A stretch of DNA of 40,509 nucleotides from Oscillospiraceae bacterium (GTDB taxonomy: Bacteria > Bacillota > Clostridia > Oscillospirales > Oscillospiraceae), in NCBI GenBank assembly GCA_031264545.1, contig JAISDV010000151.1, positions 1-40,509 of the forward strand, in the 5' to 3' direction. The notes beneath the pieces are model-generated. The model did not search any database, had not been told where the DNA came from, and saw only the letters and a list, made by a program, of their open reading frames with translations. Position 1 is the first letter of the stretch. Each line of letters starts with the position of its first letter. Below are positions 24,174 to 31,254 of this stretch, piece after piece. The translations under genes and the position numbers were made by a program.

Positions 24174-24707
24174 TTAATAGTTCTCGGGCCTGATTTCAAA
24201 GTAGGCCTGAGGGTGGCTGCATACGGGACAGATCTTGGGCGCCTCGAGGCCATACTCAAGATGTCCGCAGTTGCGGCAGTACCAGACCTTGATGCCGCTG
24301 CGCGCGAAAACCTCGTTGTTCTGGAGATTTTCAGCCAGCTTGATGTAGCGCTCCTCGTGGGTCTTTTCGATCTTGGCGACAGCCGCGAACTGATCAGCCA
24401 GCGCGATAAAGCCCTCTTCACGGGCGGTGTCGGCCATCTCCTTATACATGTCCGTCCACTCGTAATGCTCGCCCTCAGCCGCCGCGACAAGATTGTCCGC
24501 CGTCGTGCCGATGCCGCCGAGCGCCTTGAACCAGAGCTTCGCGTGTTCCTTTTCATTGCCGGCGGTCTCTTCAAAAATGGCGGCTATCTGCTCGTAGCCG
24601 TCCTTGCGGGCCTTACTCGCAAAATAAGTGTATTTGTTGCGCGCTTGGCTCTCGCCTGCAAATGCTGTCCAGAGATTGGCTTCCGTCTTGCTTCCTTTGA
24701 GTTCCAT
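24174..24707 (-). CDS. rbr: Rubrerythrin
   Basis: Rubrerythrin reduces hydrogen peroxide with electrons from rubredoxin/NADH systems in anaerobes. The 177-residue protein has the diiron four-helix domain: FAGESQARNKYTYFA, EETAGNEKEHAKLWF with the ExxH ligands, and AKIEKTHEERYIKL. A C-terminal rubredoxin-like [Fe(SCys)4] site is formed by VWYCRNCGHLEYG and PKICPVCSHPQAYF. GGAGGTAATATC precedes the ATG. It lies 17 nt after a PerR-like gene on the same strand, so it is almost surely in that peroxide-sensing operon. Confidence 0.97.
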   Translation of the reverse strand: MELKGSKTEANLWTAFAGESQARNKYTYFASKARKDGYEQIAAIFEETAGNEKEHAKLWFKALGGIGTTADNLVAAAEGEHYEWTDMYKEMADTAREEGFIALADQFAAVAKIEKTHEERYIKLAENLQNNEVFARSGIKVWYCRNCGHLEYGLEAPKICPVCSHPQAYFEIRPENY

Positions 24708-24724
24708 GATATTACCTCCGATTA

Positions 24725-25117
24725 TTATTTTTCATCGTCCTCTGCGCAGTCTGCGCAGCTGCCGTAGAATATCAATTCGTGCCTTCTGACGGTATGGCGG
24801 TAAACGGCTCCGGCCTTGGCGTCGAGCGCGCTGTCGTAGTCCACATCCGGCATATCGAACACTCTGCCGCATTTACCGCAGAGAAAATGCGCGTGCGGCT
24901 CCGTAATACCGTCGAAGCGTTCGACAGGAAAGGGCAGCTTGACGATACAGCCCTCCTCAACGAGCCGGTTCAGGTTGCGGTAAACCGTTCCCAGGCTGAG
25001 AGAGGGGCTTTCCGGCTTGAGCCTTTGGTAGACCATTTCCGCCGTCAGATGCTCCGTTGTATCCAGAACGGCGCGGCAAATACGCTCACGCTGTCTTGAA
25101 TAGCGTTTCGTCGCCAT
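24725..25117 (-). CDS. perR: Fur-family transcriptional repressor, PerR-like
   Basis: This is a peroxide-sensing repressor of 130 residues. The winged helix contains LSLGTVYRNLNRLVEEG. The regulatory metal site of PerR is complete: His23 (EHLTAEMVYQ), Asp69 (ERFDG), His75 and His77 (PHAHFLCGKC) and Asp88 (FDM). The structural zinc cysteines are C80, C83, C121 and C124. PerR senses H2O2 by iron-catalysed oxidation of histidines. An aspartate at the position of Bacillus Asp104 favours PerR over Fur or Zur. It is first in an operon with rbr, a typical PerR target, under a promoter overlapped by a likely operator. Confidence 0.9.
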   Translation of the reverse strand: MATKRYSRQRERICRAVLDTTEHLTAEMVYQRLKPESPSLSLGTVYRNLNRLVEEGCIVKLPFPVERFDGITEPHAHFLCGKCGRVFDMPDVDYDSALDAKAGAVYRHTVRRHELIFYGSCADCAEDDEK

Positions 25118-25136
25118 AGAGGACCCTCTTAATCAG

Positions 25137-25188
25137 TAAAGATTATCATTAACGATTTCTATTATACCACGCCACGTTCAGAATTCAA
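25137..25188 (-). promoter_or_regulatory. perR-rbr promoter with probable PerR operator
   Basis: On the minus strand TTGAAT (25183-25188), 16 nt, TATAAT (25161-25166). A near-palindrome TTAATGATAATCTTTA (25137-25152) covers the expected start site and resembles Per/Fur boxes. This would give autoregulation and peroxide-inducible rubrerythrin. Confidence 0.65.
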
Positions 25189-25303
25189 GCGTTTTTTGAA
25201 AAATTTTTTTCTGAACTTTTCTGAACTTTTCTGTTGCGTTTTCTCATTTTTACCGCGCTTCCCGCCGCTCGGACGGGTCAATGTCAAGCCCCATATTTCA
25301 CCG

Positions 25304-25456
25304 TTACCGCTTGTCGCGGCCGGAATCATTTTTCTGCCGTCTTTGCCTAGCCCGTTCCAATATCACGTTGATCGTTTCGCCGTTCAGCTCGCCCGGATAG
25401 CTTTTGTTGAAGTCAAGCAGAATATTTTCAGCTCGCTTTTCAGCTTCGCGTATTTC
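25304..25456 (-). pseudogene. Possible 3' remnant of an unidentified gene
   Basis: On the minus strand the reading toward a TAA at 25304 gives a charged, plausible protein tail (EIREAEKRAENILLDFNK, then SYPGELNGETINVILERARQ). Upstream of about 25457 the same frame becomes the antisense of the Bro-N fragment and looks random. It therefore may be the end of a gene cut by whatever brought the repeat and Bro-N fragment in. I do not recognise the family; it could also be chance. Between it and the perR promoter the only feature is a tandem 10-mer CTGAACTTTT (twice, 25211-25230). Confidence 0.25.
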
Positions 25457-25511
25457 TATGAATATAGGTTCTGACTTTTCAATTGTCGGAAGGGCAAAAA
25501 TCGTGTATGAT
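25457..25511 (+). promoter_or_regulatory. Dispersed-repeat half plus promoter of the Bro-N fragment
   Basis: TATGAATATAGGTTCT (25457-25472) is a half-copy of the dispersed palindrome. Ten nt later comes TTGTCG (25483-25488), 17 nt, TATGAT (25506-25511). The same order, spacing and -10 context (ATCGTGTATGAT) occur at 40274-40329 before the second Bro-N gene. Confidence 0.7.
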
Positions 25512-25539
25512 ATCAATGACTGGAAAGGGGCAGCTGCCA

Positions 25540-25710
25540 ATGAATGAAAACGACAAAATTCAGCTATTTGAGGACAGGCGTATCCGCACCGCATGGGACG
25601 AGAACAAGCGGGAATGGTATTTTTCTGTGTCAGACGTTGTGGCCGTTTTAACCGACAGCGCGGATGTGAAGCAGTACATAAAGAAAATGCGGTGGACTTC
25701 TCCAAGCTGA
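25540..25710 (+). pseudogene. Bro-N (BRO family) antirepressor-like gene, truncated
   Basis: From ATG 25540 the frame encodes MNENDKIQLFEDRRIRTAWD and then EWYFSVSDVVAVLTDSADVK, the clear N-terminal half of the Bro-N DNA-binding domain found in phage antirepressors and related chromosomal proteins. After DVKQYIKKMR it reads only five more residues to a stop at 25708-25710, whereas intact members continue for 150 residues or more. A second frame (25689-25760, AVDFSKLIADVIITGAPGGK, then stop) takes over at the breakpoint, suggesting a deletion that joined two coding ends. The promoter is intact, so a 56-residue fragment could still be made. GGGG-rich ribosome site (GGAAAGGGG) lies upstream. Confidence 0.75.
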
Positions 25711-25856
25711 TAGCGGACGTGATAATAACCGGCGCGCCGGGCGGCAAGGACGGCAAATAGAGGCCGTCCGCGGCTCCGGCAGAAACCGAAAAGTGGGAAG
25801 GGATATAGCGTCCCAACAAAGGATATAAAACCAGCGATTCCGGAGGATAAGATAAA

Positions 25857-26390
25857 ATGAAGGTTGAAACCGGCAGGCCGGAGGACATATCGGGCCGGCT
25901 TCCGCAGGAAATCAACTGCTACGCGCTGCTTGACAGCCTGCAAATCGCTTATACGCGGGTCGATCATGCGGCGGCCGAGACGATCGAGGCCTGTCTCGCG
26001 CGCTCTGCCGTGCTCGGCGTGCGGATATGCAAAAACCTGTTTTTATGCAACCGGCAGGAGACGGCCTTTTACCTGCTGGTCATGCCGGCCGATAAGCAGT
26101 TTCGCACCTCCCGCGTTTCGGCGCAGCTCGGGGTCTCGCGCCTGCACTTTGCCGGCGCGGCGCATATGGCCGAATACCTCGGCCTCAGGCCCGGCAGCGT
26201 CAGCATCCTGGGCCTTATGAACGACCGCGGGAACAGGGTCCGCCTGCTGATGGACCGGGAGCTGCTCTCGCAGGAATATTTCGCCTGCCACCCCTGCGTC
26301 AATACCAGCAGCCTGAAGTTGCGCAGCGCCGAGCTTTTTGAAAAGCTGATCCCCGCGATGGGACACGCGCCGGCCTGTGTTGAGCTGTAG
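25857..26390 (+). CDS. YbaK/PrdX-type aminoacyl-tRNA deacylase (ProXp-like)
   Basis: Members of this family hydrolyse mischarged Ala-tRNA(Pro) or similar, in trans to prolyl-tRNA synthetase. The 177-residue protein has VDHAAAETIEACL near the N-terminus and the conserved VRICKNLFLCN with catalytic-site Lys59. Next come LLVMPADKQFRTSRVSAQLG, LGLRPGSVSILGLMND, and the late CHPCVNTSSLKL replacing the usual HP-N-TxT motif. It is called PrdX by similarity in length and motif order; the exact amino-acid specificity is unknown. GGAGGATAAGATAAA precedes the ATG. No proS is nearby. Confidence 0.88.
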   Translation: MKVETGRPEDISGRLPQEINCYALLDSLQIAYTRVDHAAAETIEACLARSAVLGVRICKNLFLCNRQETAFYLLVMPADKQFRTSRVSAQLGVSRLHFAGAAHMAEYLGLRPGSVSILGLMNDRGNRVRLLMDRELLSQEYFACHPCVNTSSLKLRSAELFEKLIPAMGHAPACVEL

Positions 26391-26415
26391 GCCAGAAACG
26401 CCTTGTCCCGCGCTT

Positions 26416-26458
26416 AGAACCTGAATTCACAGCGTTTCGCGCTGTGAATTCAGGTTCT
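26416..26458. repeat. Perfect 19-bp palindromic repeat, bidirectional terminator
   Basis: AGAACCTGAATTCACAGCG (26416-26434) is perfectly inverted at 26440-26458 with loop TTTCG, ending exactly at the stop of the minus-strand gene. It separates two convergent genes and probably terminates both. The arms match sequences at 29433, 35941, 40130 and 40274, so it is also a member of a dispersed family. Confidence 0.85.
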
Positions 26459-27719
26459 TAATTTCTATTCACCACGCTGTCCATGTACTCGGCGAGCAGG
26501 CGCTTGATCTCGGGAAGGGACCTGTAGCGGCTGTCCGTGTTGTCGATGTCCGCGAGGAGCATCGGGAAGCCGAAGCGTTCCGTGAGCGCGTCGGAAATCA
26601 GCTTTGCCGCGCCCCAGATGTGCCGGCAGCCCCGGCTGCCTAAAAGAACGAACACATCCGGCCGGAATTCGGGTATCAGCGCTTCGGCGGCGGCAATCAG
26701 CGCCTCGCCGGATACGCCGGAGCCGTGCGCCGCCGCGCCCGTGGCAAGCCGCCGCGCCATGACGGTGAAGCTCGCGTGCCGGTCCGCCGGCTTGTCGAAG
26801 GCTTCACGCCGGCCGAAGCAAAAGCCGTCGAGCACCGTCGCCGCGCCGTAGGCCTGTTCCAGCCACGCGGTCAGCGCGAGACTCTCCCGGCGGAAATTAT
26901 GCATCAGCAGGACCCGGTGCTTTTCACCGCCCGGACAGGGAGAGAAGCCGGCGGCGATCCGTGTCTCGCAGAGCGCGAGCTCGTCCCCGAGCAGGCGCAC
27001 CATTTCCTCCGTCGGACCGAAGGCGTTCATCAGCTCGTTCAGCAGCGCCGTGTGCGAGGAGGCGGGGCAGGGGGCGGCGGCGCGCAGGCGCACGCAGCGT
27101 GCCAGAAGCGCCTCCGAATGGTTATACAGCCGGAGCCTGTGCGCCAGCGCCCCGTCCTCGAGCCGCTTTCCGAAAACCGTTTCCAGAAAGCGCACAAGGC
27201 CGCCGAGCTGCGTCTCGACATAGGCAACGCTTTTCGCGTTCCTGCGGATGGGAATATCGAAGTTGAAAACCGGCGCCTTTATGAAGCGCGCCAGTTCCTT
27301 GCAGGCGGTGCGCGCGGAGTCGCAGGGAATAGGCAGGGTCACAAACGCGTCCGGCGTGAGGCCGAGCCGCTCCGAGACCAGCATCCCTGTCACAGCCTTG
27401 TTCATCGCGCACAGCGTGCTGTTGGCCCTGAGCTCGGCGGAATCGATCAGCGCCGCCGTCAGCGTCTCGTCCTGAGACACGCGCGAAACCAGAAGGTCCA
27501 GGCTGAGCGGGATGCCGTCCAGCGCGTAGATCAGCTCCGCGGGCACCGGACCGGCGGCAAAAATCAGCTTTTTCCCGTTTTCGCCGCGTCGCGCACATGC
27601 TTCCAATAGGCCAGCTCGCAGGGGCCGCCGTCCTGATTCCGCGCCGCCTGCCCGCATATGTAGTCGATCAGGCGCGTATCGCAGCCGGGAAAAGCCTCTT
27701 TGACGCGCATCGCCGCCAT
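26458..27719 (-). pseudogene. 2-hydroxyacyl-CoA dehydratase (HGD-D/BcrB-like) subunit, interrupted by a frameshift
   Basis: Members are Fe-S dehydratase/reductase subunits acting on 2-hydroxyacyl-CoA or benzoyl-CoA. The start is ATG 27719 (GGAGGTGAAAACA upstream), giving MAAMRVKEAFPGCDTRLIDY. This frame stops at TGA 27564-27566 after AAKTGKS. A -1 shift at 27569-27576 joins it to the long second frame KKLIFAAGPVPAELIYALDG, making one natural 420-residue protein. That protein has family cysteine positions in ICGQAA, NSTLCAMNKA, IPCDSARTACKEL and SRGCRHIWG. The shift site reads G GGA AAA A G, a canonical slippery heptamer, so programmed frameshifting, a real one-base deletion in an A-run, or a sequence error are all possible. 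No activator ATPase or partner subunit is adjacent. Confidence 0.8.
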
Positions 27720-27881
27720 TGTTTTCACCTCCGAAAAAGCTGCCGGAATTGCCGAAGCCGGCCGGATAAACGCTTTGATTATCTGATAGTCTTGTATATA
27801 ACGATATGCCGGAAAAAGCAAGCCCTCTCCGGCCGGTACTTTTTCCTGAAAATAAAGGCTGCAATTTGGTTATAGTGACAA

Positions 27882-27910
27882 TTGAATTCCTATAATCCCT
27901 ATAGTATAAT
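27882..27910 (+). promoter_or_regulatory. Rrf2 gene promoter with internal palindrome
   Basis: TTGAAT (27882-27887), 17 nt, TATAAT (27905-27910). CCCTAT (27897-27902) and ATAGGG (27909-27914) form an inverted repeat across the -10, and AATTCCTATA precedes it. This is a good candidate for autoregulation. The start near 27917 rules out an ATG at 27918 and supports GTG 27936. Confidence 0.7.
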
Positions 27911-27935
27911 AGGGTAAATGAAGGGGGCGGCAGGC

Positions 27936-28385
27936 GTGAAGATAACCACAAAAGGGCGCTATGCGCTGCGGATCATGGTTGATCTGGCGCGCCATCAGAC
28001 CGGAAATTTCATACCGCTGAAGGAGGCTTCCGAGCGCCAGGGCATCTCGGAAAAGTATGCCGAAATGATCATCAGCCTCCTGAATAAGGCGGGCTTTGTG
28101 ATAAGCTCACGCGGCAAGGGCGGCGGCTACCAGCTCGCCAAACCCGCGGAGAGAGTCACCGTCGGTTCGGTGCTGAAGGCGACGGAGGGCAGTCTCGCCC
28201 CGGTCATCTGCCTGGAGCTTCCTGAAAACGCCTGCCCGCACGCCGGCTACTGCGAAACGCTGCCCATGTGGACGGAGCTCGACAGGCGGATAGACGAGTA
28301 CCTCGAAAGCATCACGCTCTCCGACCTGCTCCGCCAGACTGAAGCGGCCTCAAACAGCAGCTGTATCGGTTCGCATAAGCTGTAA
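27936..28385 (+). CDS. Rrf2-family transcriptional regulator, IscR-like
   Basis: This is a 149-residue winged-helix regulator: MKITTKGRYALRIMVDLA, wing region SSRGKGGGYQLAKP. Cysteines C92, C100 and C106 (VICLELPENACPHAGYC) sit where IscR binds its [2Fe-2S] cluster (92/98/104 in E. coli), so it probably senses cluster status. GTG 27936 is chosen from the promoter position and the AAGGGGGCGG ribosome site. It is followed by nadA, iscS and iscU, an arrangement fitting an IscR regulating cluster assembly plus a cluster-dependent enzyme. CymR-like cysteine control is the alternative, less likely given these three cysteines. Confidence 0.88.
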   Translation: MKITTKGRYALRIMVDLARHQTGNFIPLKEASERQGISEKYAEMIISLLNKAGFVISSRGKGGGYQLAKPAERVTVGSVLKATEGSLAPVICLELPENACPHAGYCETLPMWTELDRRIDEYLESITLSDLLRQTEAASNSSCIGSHKL

Positions 28386-28513
28386 CAGAATAATTGCGAT
28401 AATTGCGCGTGCGCAATGAAAACGGCGTGCTGGGCGCTTACTGTCATATATATCCTATGGGAATTATATGAAATTGGCAGCTGTATCGAATAACGCATAG
28501 GGATGGGATCAGG
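28386..28513 (+). promoter_or_regulatory. Region upstream of nadA with possible Rrf2 operator
   Basis: A weak promoter (TTACTG 28438-28443, AATTAT 28462-28467) coincides with CCTATGGGAATTATA, which on the other strand reads AATTCCCATAGG, close to the AATTCCTATA before the Rrf2 gene. A palindrome TTGCGCGTGCGCAA lies at 28403-28416. Confidence 0.4.
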
Positions 28514-29431
28514 ATGGGAATCAAAGCGTTTCAGGAAGAGGTCCTGAAGCTCAAAAAAGAAAAGGACGTGTGCATACTGGCACACAGTTATCAATCCAGG
28601 GAGATAACGGAGATCGCGGATTTGGTGGGCGACTCCTTTGCGCTGAGCGCCGCCGCGGCGAAGATGCCCCAGAAAACCGTCATCATGTGCGGCGTGCGCT
28701 TTATGGCGGAAACGGTCAAGATCCTCTCCCCGGAAAAAACGGTGTATCTCGCAAATCCGCTGGCGGGCTGTCCCATGGCGGACCAGATGGACAGGGACCT
28801 TATACGGCAGGTCAGGGAGCGCTTCCCGGATTACACCGTGGTCTGCTATATCAACACCACGACCGAACTGAAAACGGTGTGCGACGTCTGCGTAACCTCC
28901 TCCTCGGCGGTCAGGATCATCGAAAAGCTGCCGGACAAAAATATTCTTTTTATCCCCGACAAACAGCTTGGCGGCTATGTGGCGAAACGGCTGCCCGAAA
29001 AGAATTTCAAGCTGCTTTCCGGCGGCTGTCCCACCCACCTGCGGGCGGGCAGGCGCGCGCTGGAAAAGGCGAGAGCGCTGTATCCGGACGCCCTGCTGCT
29101 GGCGCACCCGGAGTGCCTGCCCGACATTACGGAGGCCGCGGACTATGTCGGCTCCACCTCCGGTATCGTCGCGTATGCGAAGCAATCCGGCGCGCGGGAA
29201 TTTATCATAGGAACCGAGCTCTCAATACTCGCGCACCTCCAATATGACTGTCCCGAAAAACGTTTTTATCCGCTTTCGATCGACCTTGTCTGCCACAACA
29301 TGAAGATCACGACCTTAACGGATGTCCGGGATTGTCTCAGGGGAACGGGCGGGGAGCGCATCACGCTTGACGAGGAGACCCGATTGCAGGCAAAAAAATG
29401 TATCGACCGCATGATCGCGCTTGGAAACTAA
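28514..29431 (+). CDS. nadA: Quinolinate synthase
   Basis: NadA condenses iminoaspartate with dihydroxyacetone phosphate to quinolinate in de novo NAD synthesis, using a [4Fe-4S] cluster. The 305-residue length is that of the compact form. The three cluster cysteines are C86 (PLAGCPMADQMDRD), C172 (LSGGCPTHLRAGRR) and C260 (DLVCHNMKITTL). ILAHSYQSREITEIADLVGDS and the SSSAVRI segment shape the substrate site. nadB and nadC, its usual partners, are not adjacent; instead it stands between an IscR-like regulator and iscS-iscU, consistent with its need for an Fe-S cluster. Start ATG 28514 follows GGGATCAGG. Confidence 0.95.
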   Translation: MGIKAFQEEVLKLKKEKDVCILAHSYQSREITEIADLVGDSFALSAAAAKMPQKTVIMCGVRFMAETVKILSPEKTVYLANPLAGCPMADQMDRDLIRQVRERFPDYTVVCYINTTTELKTVCDVCVTSSSAVRIIEKLPDKNILFIPDKQLGGYVAKRLPEKNFKLLSGGCPTHLRAGRRALEKARALYPDALLLAHPECLPDITEAADYVGSTSGIVAYAKQSGAREFIIGTELSILAHLQYDCPEKRFYPLSIDLVCHNMKITTLTDVRDCLRGTGGERITLDEETRLQAKKCIDRMIALGN

Positions 29432-29432
29432 T

Positions 29433-29475
29433 GAACCAGTATACACAGCGTTTCGCACTGTGAATACAGGTTCTA
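29433..29475. repeat. Imperfect palindromic repeat between nadA and iscS
   Basis: GAACCAGTATACACAGCG and CACTGTGAATACAGGTTC pair with three mismatches around a TTTCG loop. It is a diverged copy of the 26416-26458 hairpin, with the same loop. It lies directly behind the nadA stop and could attenuate transcription into iscS. Confidence 0.7.
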
Positions 29476-29510
29476 AACACGCAATGACGCAAGGAAAGGG
29501 AGTTTATCAC

Positions 29511-30683
29511 ATGAACATCTACGCAGATAACGCCGCGACCACGAAGGTCAGCAAAACCGCCCTTGACGCGATGCTGCCCTGCTTCGCCGAGGCCTACGGC
29601 AACCCCTCCAGCCCCCACCACATCGGACAGGAGGCCGCAAAGCTGCTTATGGCCGCGCGCGAGACCGTGGCCGGCTATATCGGGGCGGAGCCGAGCGAGG
29701 TCCTCTTCACCTCCGGCGGGAGCGAGTCGGACAATCAGGCCATCATCACCGCCGCGGTGCTCGGCGCGAGACGCGGAAAGAAGCACCTTGTCTCCACCAA
29801 ATTTGAACACCACGCGGTGCTCCACACGCTGAAAAAGCTCGAGAAGGAGGGCTTTTTGCTCACGCTTCTGGACGTGCACGAGGACGGCCTGGTCAGGCTT
29901 GAGGAGCTCGAAGCCGCTCTTCGCCCGGATACGGCGCTTGTCACCGTCATGTACGCCAACAACGAGATCGGCACGATCCAGCCGATAAAGGAGATTGGCG
30001 CAATCTGCCGTGAAAAGGGCGTGCTTTTCCACACGGACGCCGTTCAGGCGGCGGGACACCTGCCGATCAACGTCAAGGACCAGAATATCGACATGCTGTC
30101 CCTGTCCGCGCACAAGTTCTGCGGGCCGAAGGGCGCGGGCGTATTCTTCGTCAGGAAGGGCATCGCCATAACGTCGCTCATCGAGGGCGGCGCGCAGGAG
30201 CGCGGAAAGCGCGCCGGGACTGAGAACGTCCCCGCGATCGTCGGCATGGCCGCGGCCTTCAAAGAGGCCTGCGACAATATAGCGGAAAACACGCCGAAAA
30301 TCCGGGCGCTCCGGGATAAGCTCATCGACGGCATACTGAAAATGGACGAGGTCATTCTGAACGGCGACAGGGAAAAGCGCCTGCCCGGCAACGTCAACGT
30401 CTCCATCAAGGGCATTGAGGGCGAAAGCCTCCTGCTCATGCTCGATCACGTCGGCATCTGCGGCTCCTCCGGCTCGGCCTGCACCTCCGGCTCGCTCGAC
30501 CCAAGCCACGTCCTGCTCGCGATCGGCCTGGTGCACGAGGTTGCGCACGGCTCGCTGCGCCTGTCGCTCGACGAGAACAATACCGAGGAGGAGATCGACT
30601 ATATCCTTGAAAAGCTCCCCCCGATCGTGGAAAGGCTCAGGTCGATGTCGCCTGTCTGGAAAAAAATGAAGGAGGGCAAATAA
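29511..30683 (+). CDS. iscS: Cysteine desulfurase, IscS/NifS family
   Basis: IscS is a PLP enzyme moving sulfur from cysteine as a persulfide to the scaffold protein for Fe-S clusters. The 390-residue protein has YADNAATTKVS at the start, STKFEHHAVL (His stacked on PLP), the PLP lysine K202 in LSLSAHKFCGPKG, and catalytic C324 on a mobile loop, ICGSSGSACTSGSLDPSHVL. The loop is that of the group I NifS/IscS class. AAAGGGAG precedes ATG 29511. The next gene begins 1 nt after its stop, so desulfurase and scaffold are made together. Confidence 0.96.
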   Translation: MNIYADNAATTKVSKTALDAMLPCFAEAYGNPSSPHHIGQEAAKLLMAARETVAGYIGAEPSEVLFTSGGSESDNQAIITAAVLGARRGKKHLVSTKFEHHAVLHTLKKLEKEGFLLTLLDVHEDGLVRLEELEAALRPDTALVTVMYANNEIGTIQPIKEIGAICREKGVLFHTDAVQAAGHLPINVKDQNIDMLSLSAHKFCGPKGAGVFFVRKGIAITSLIEGGAQERGKRAGTENVPAIVGMAAAFKEACDNIAENTPKIRALRDKLIDGILKMDEVILNGDREKRLPGNVNVSIKGIEGESLLLMLDHVGICGSSGSACTSGSLDPSHVLLAIGLVHEVAHGSLRLSLDENNTEEEIDYILEKLPPIVERLRSMSPVWKKMKEGK

Positions 30684-30684
30684 A

Positions 30685-31119
30685 ATGATGATGTACAGCG
30701 AAAAGGTCATGGACCACTTCACCAACCCCCGCAATGTCGGTGAGATCGACGGCGCGAGCGGAGTCGGAGAGGTCGGAAACGCCAAATGCGGCGACATCAT
30801 GAAAATCTTTCTCAAGATCGACGACGACGGCGTCATCACCGACGTCAAGTTCAACACCTTCGGCTGCGGCGCGGCGATCGCGACCAGCTCGATGGCGACC
30901 GAGATGATAAAGGGCAAGCACATCGAAGATGCCATGAAGCTGACGAACAAGGCCGTGGCCCAGGCGCTCGACGGGCTGCCCCCGGTCAAGCTGCACTGTT
31001 CCGTGCTGGCCGAGGAGGGCGTGCGTACCGCGCTGCTGGATTATTTCACCAGGCGCGGCGAGGAAATGCCCGAGGAATACAAGCCCCGGCATGAGGACTG
31101 CGACGCCTGTTTTATATAG
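30685..31119 (+). CDS. iscU: Iron-sulfur cluster scaffold protein IscU/NifU-like
   Basis: This is the scaffold on which IscS-derived sulfur and iron assemble into clusters. The 144-residue protein begins MMMYSEKVMDHFTNPRNVGE and carries three ligand cysteines, in NAKCGDIMKIF, FGCGAAIATSSM and VKLHCSVLAEEG. An extra C-terminal tail (EDCDACFI) adds two more cysteines and is not part of the core fold. GGAGGG precedes three consecutive ATG codons; the first is taken for best spacing. It ends the Rrf2-nadA-iscS-iscU row. No hscAB, iscA or fdx follow. Confidence 0.94.
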   Translation: MMMYSEKVMDHFTNPRNVGEIDGASGVGEVGNAKCGDIMKIFLKIDDDGVITDVKFNTFGCGAAIATSSMATEMIKGKHIEDAMKLTNKAVAQALDGLPPVKLHCSVLAEEGVRTALLDYFTRRGEEMPEEYKPRHEDCDACFI

Positions 31120-31171
31120 CGGCCGCGACCTGCGCGCCCGGAAAAAGCTTGTCCGTATCCCCCGGGGCGGC

Positions 31172-31200
31172 TTGCGGTTTGTCTCCCTTTGTTCTATAAT
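31172..31200 (+). promoter_or_regulatory. Promoter of the histidine-rich protein gene
   Basis: TTGCGG (31172-31177), 17 nt, TATAAT (31195-31200), showing the metal-binding cassette has its own control apart from isc. Confidence 0.75.
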
Positions 31201-31254
31201 GTTTATCAAGGCAAGGTACAAGCGTCAAATTTACTTTCAGAAGGAGTTTTCGAT

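Noticed and set aside
25211..25230. Tandem 10-mer CTGAACTTTT
   Set aside because: Only two full copies, in AT-rich sequence behind a promoter; too little to call an iteron or operator.
25196..25474. Plus-strand frame downstream of the perR promoter
   Set aside because: Hydrophobic, Phe-rich translation from T-rich sequence, no ribosome site, and it runs antisense to the better-looking 25304-25456 remnant.
27918..27935. ATG start for the first Rrf2 gene
   Set aside because: It coincides with the predicted transcription start; GTG 27936 has the ribosome site and the family N-terminus MKITTKGRYAL.
29361..30989. Open minus-strand frame of 542 codons
   Set aside because: Antisense to iscS and iscU; no recognisable protein features.
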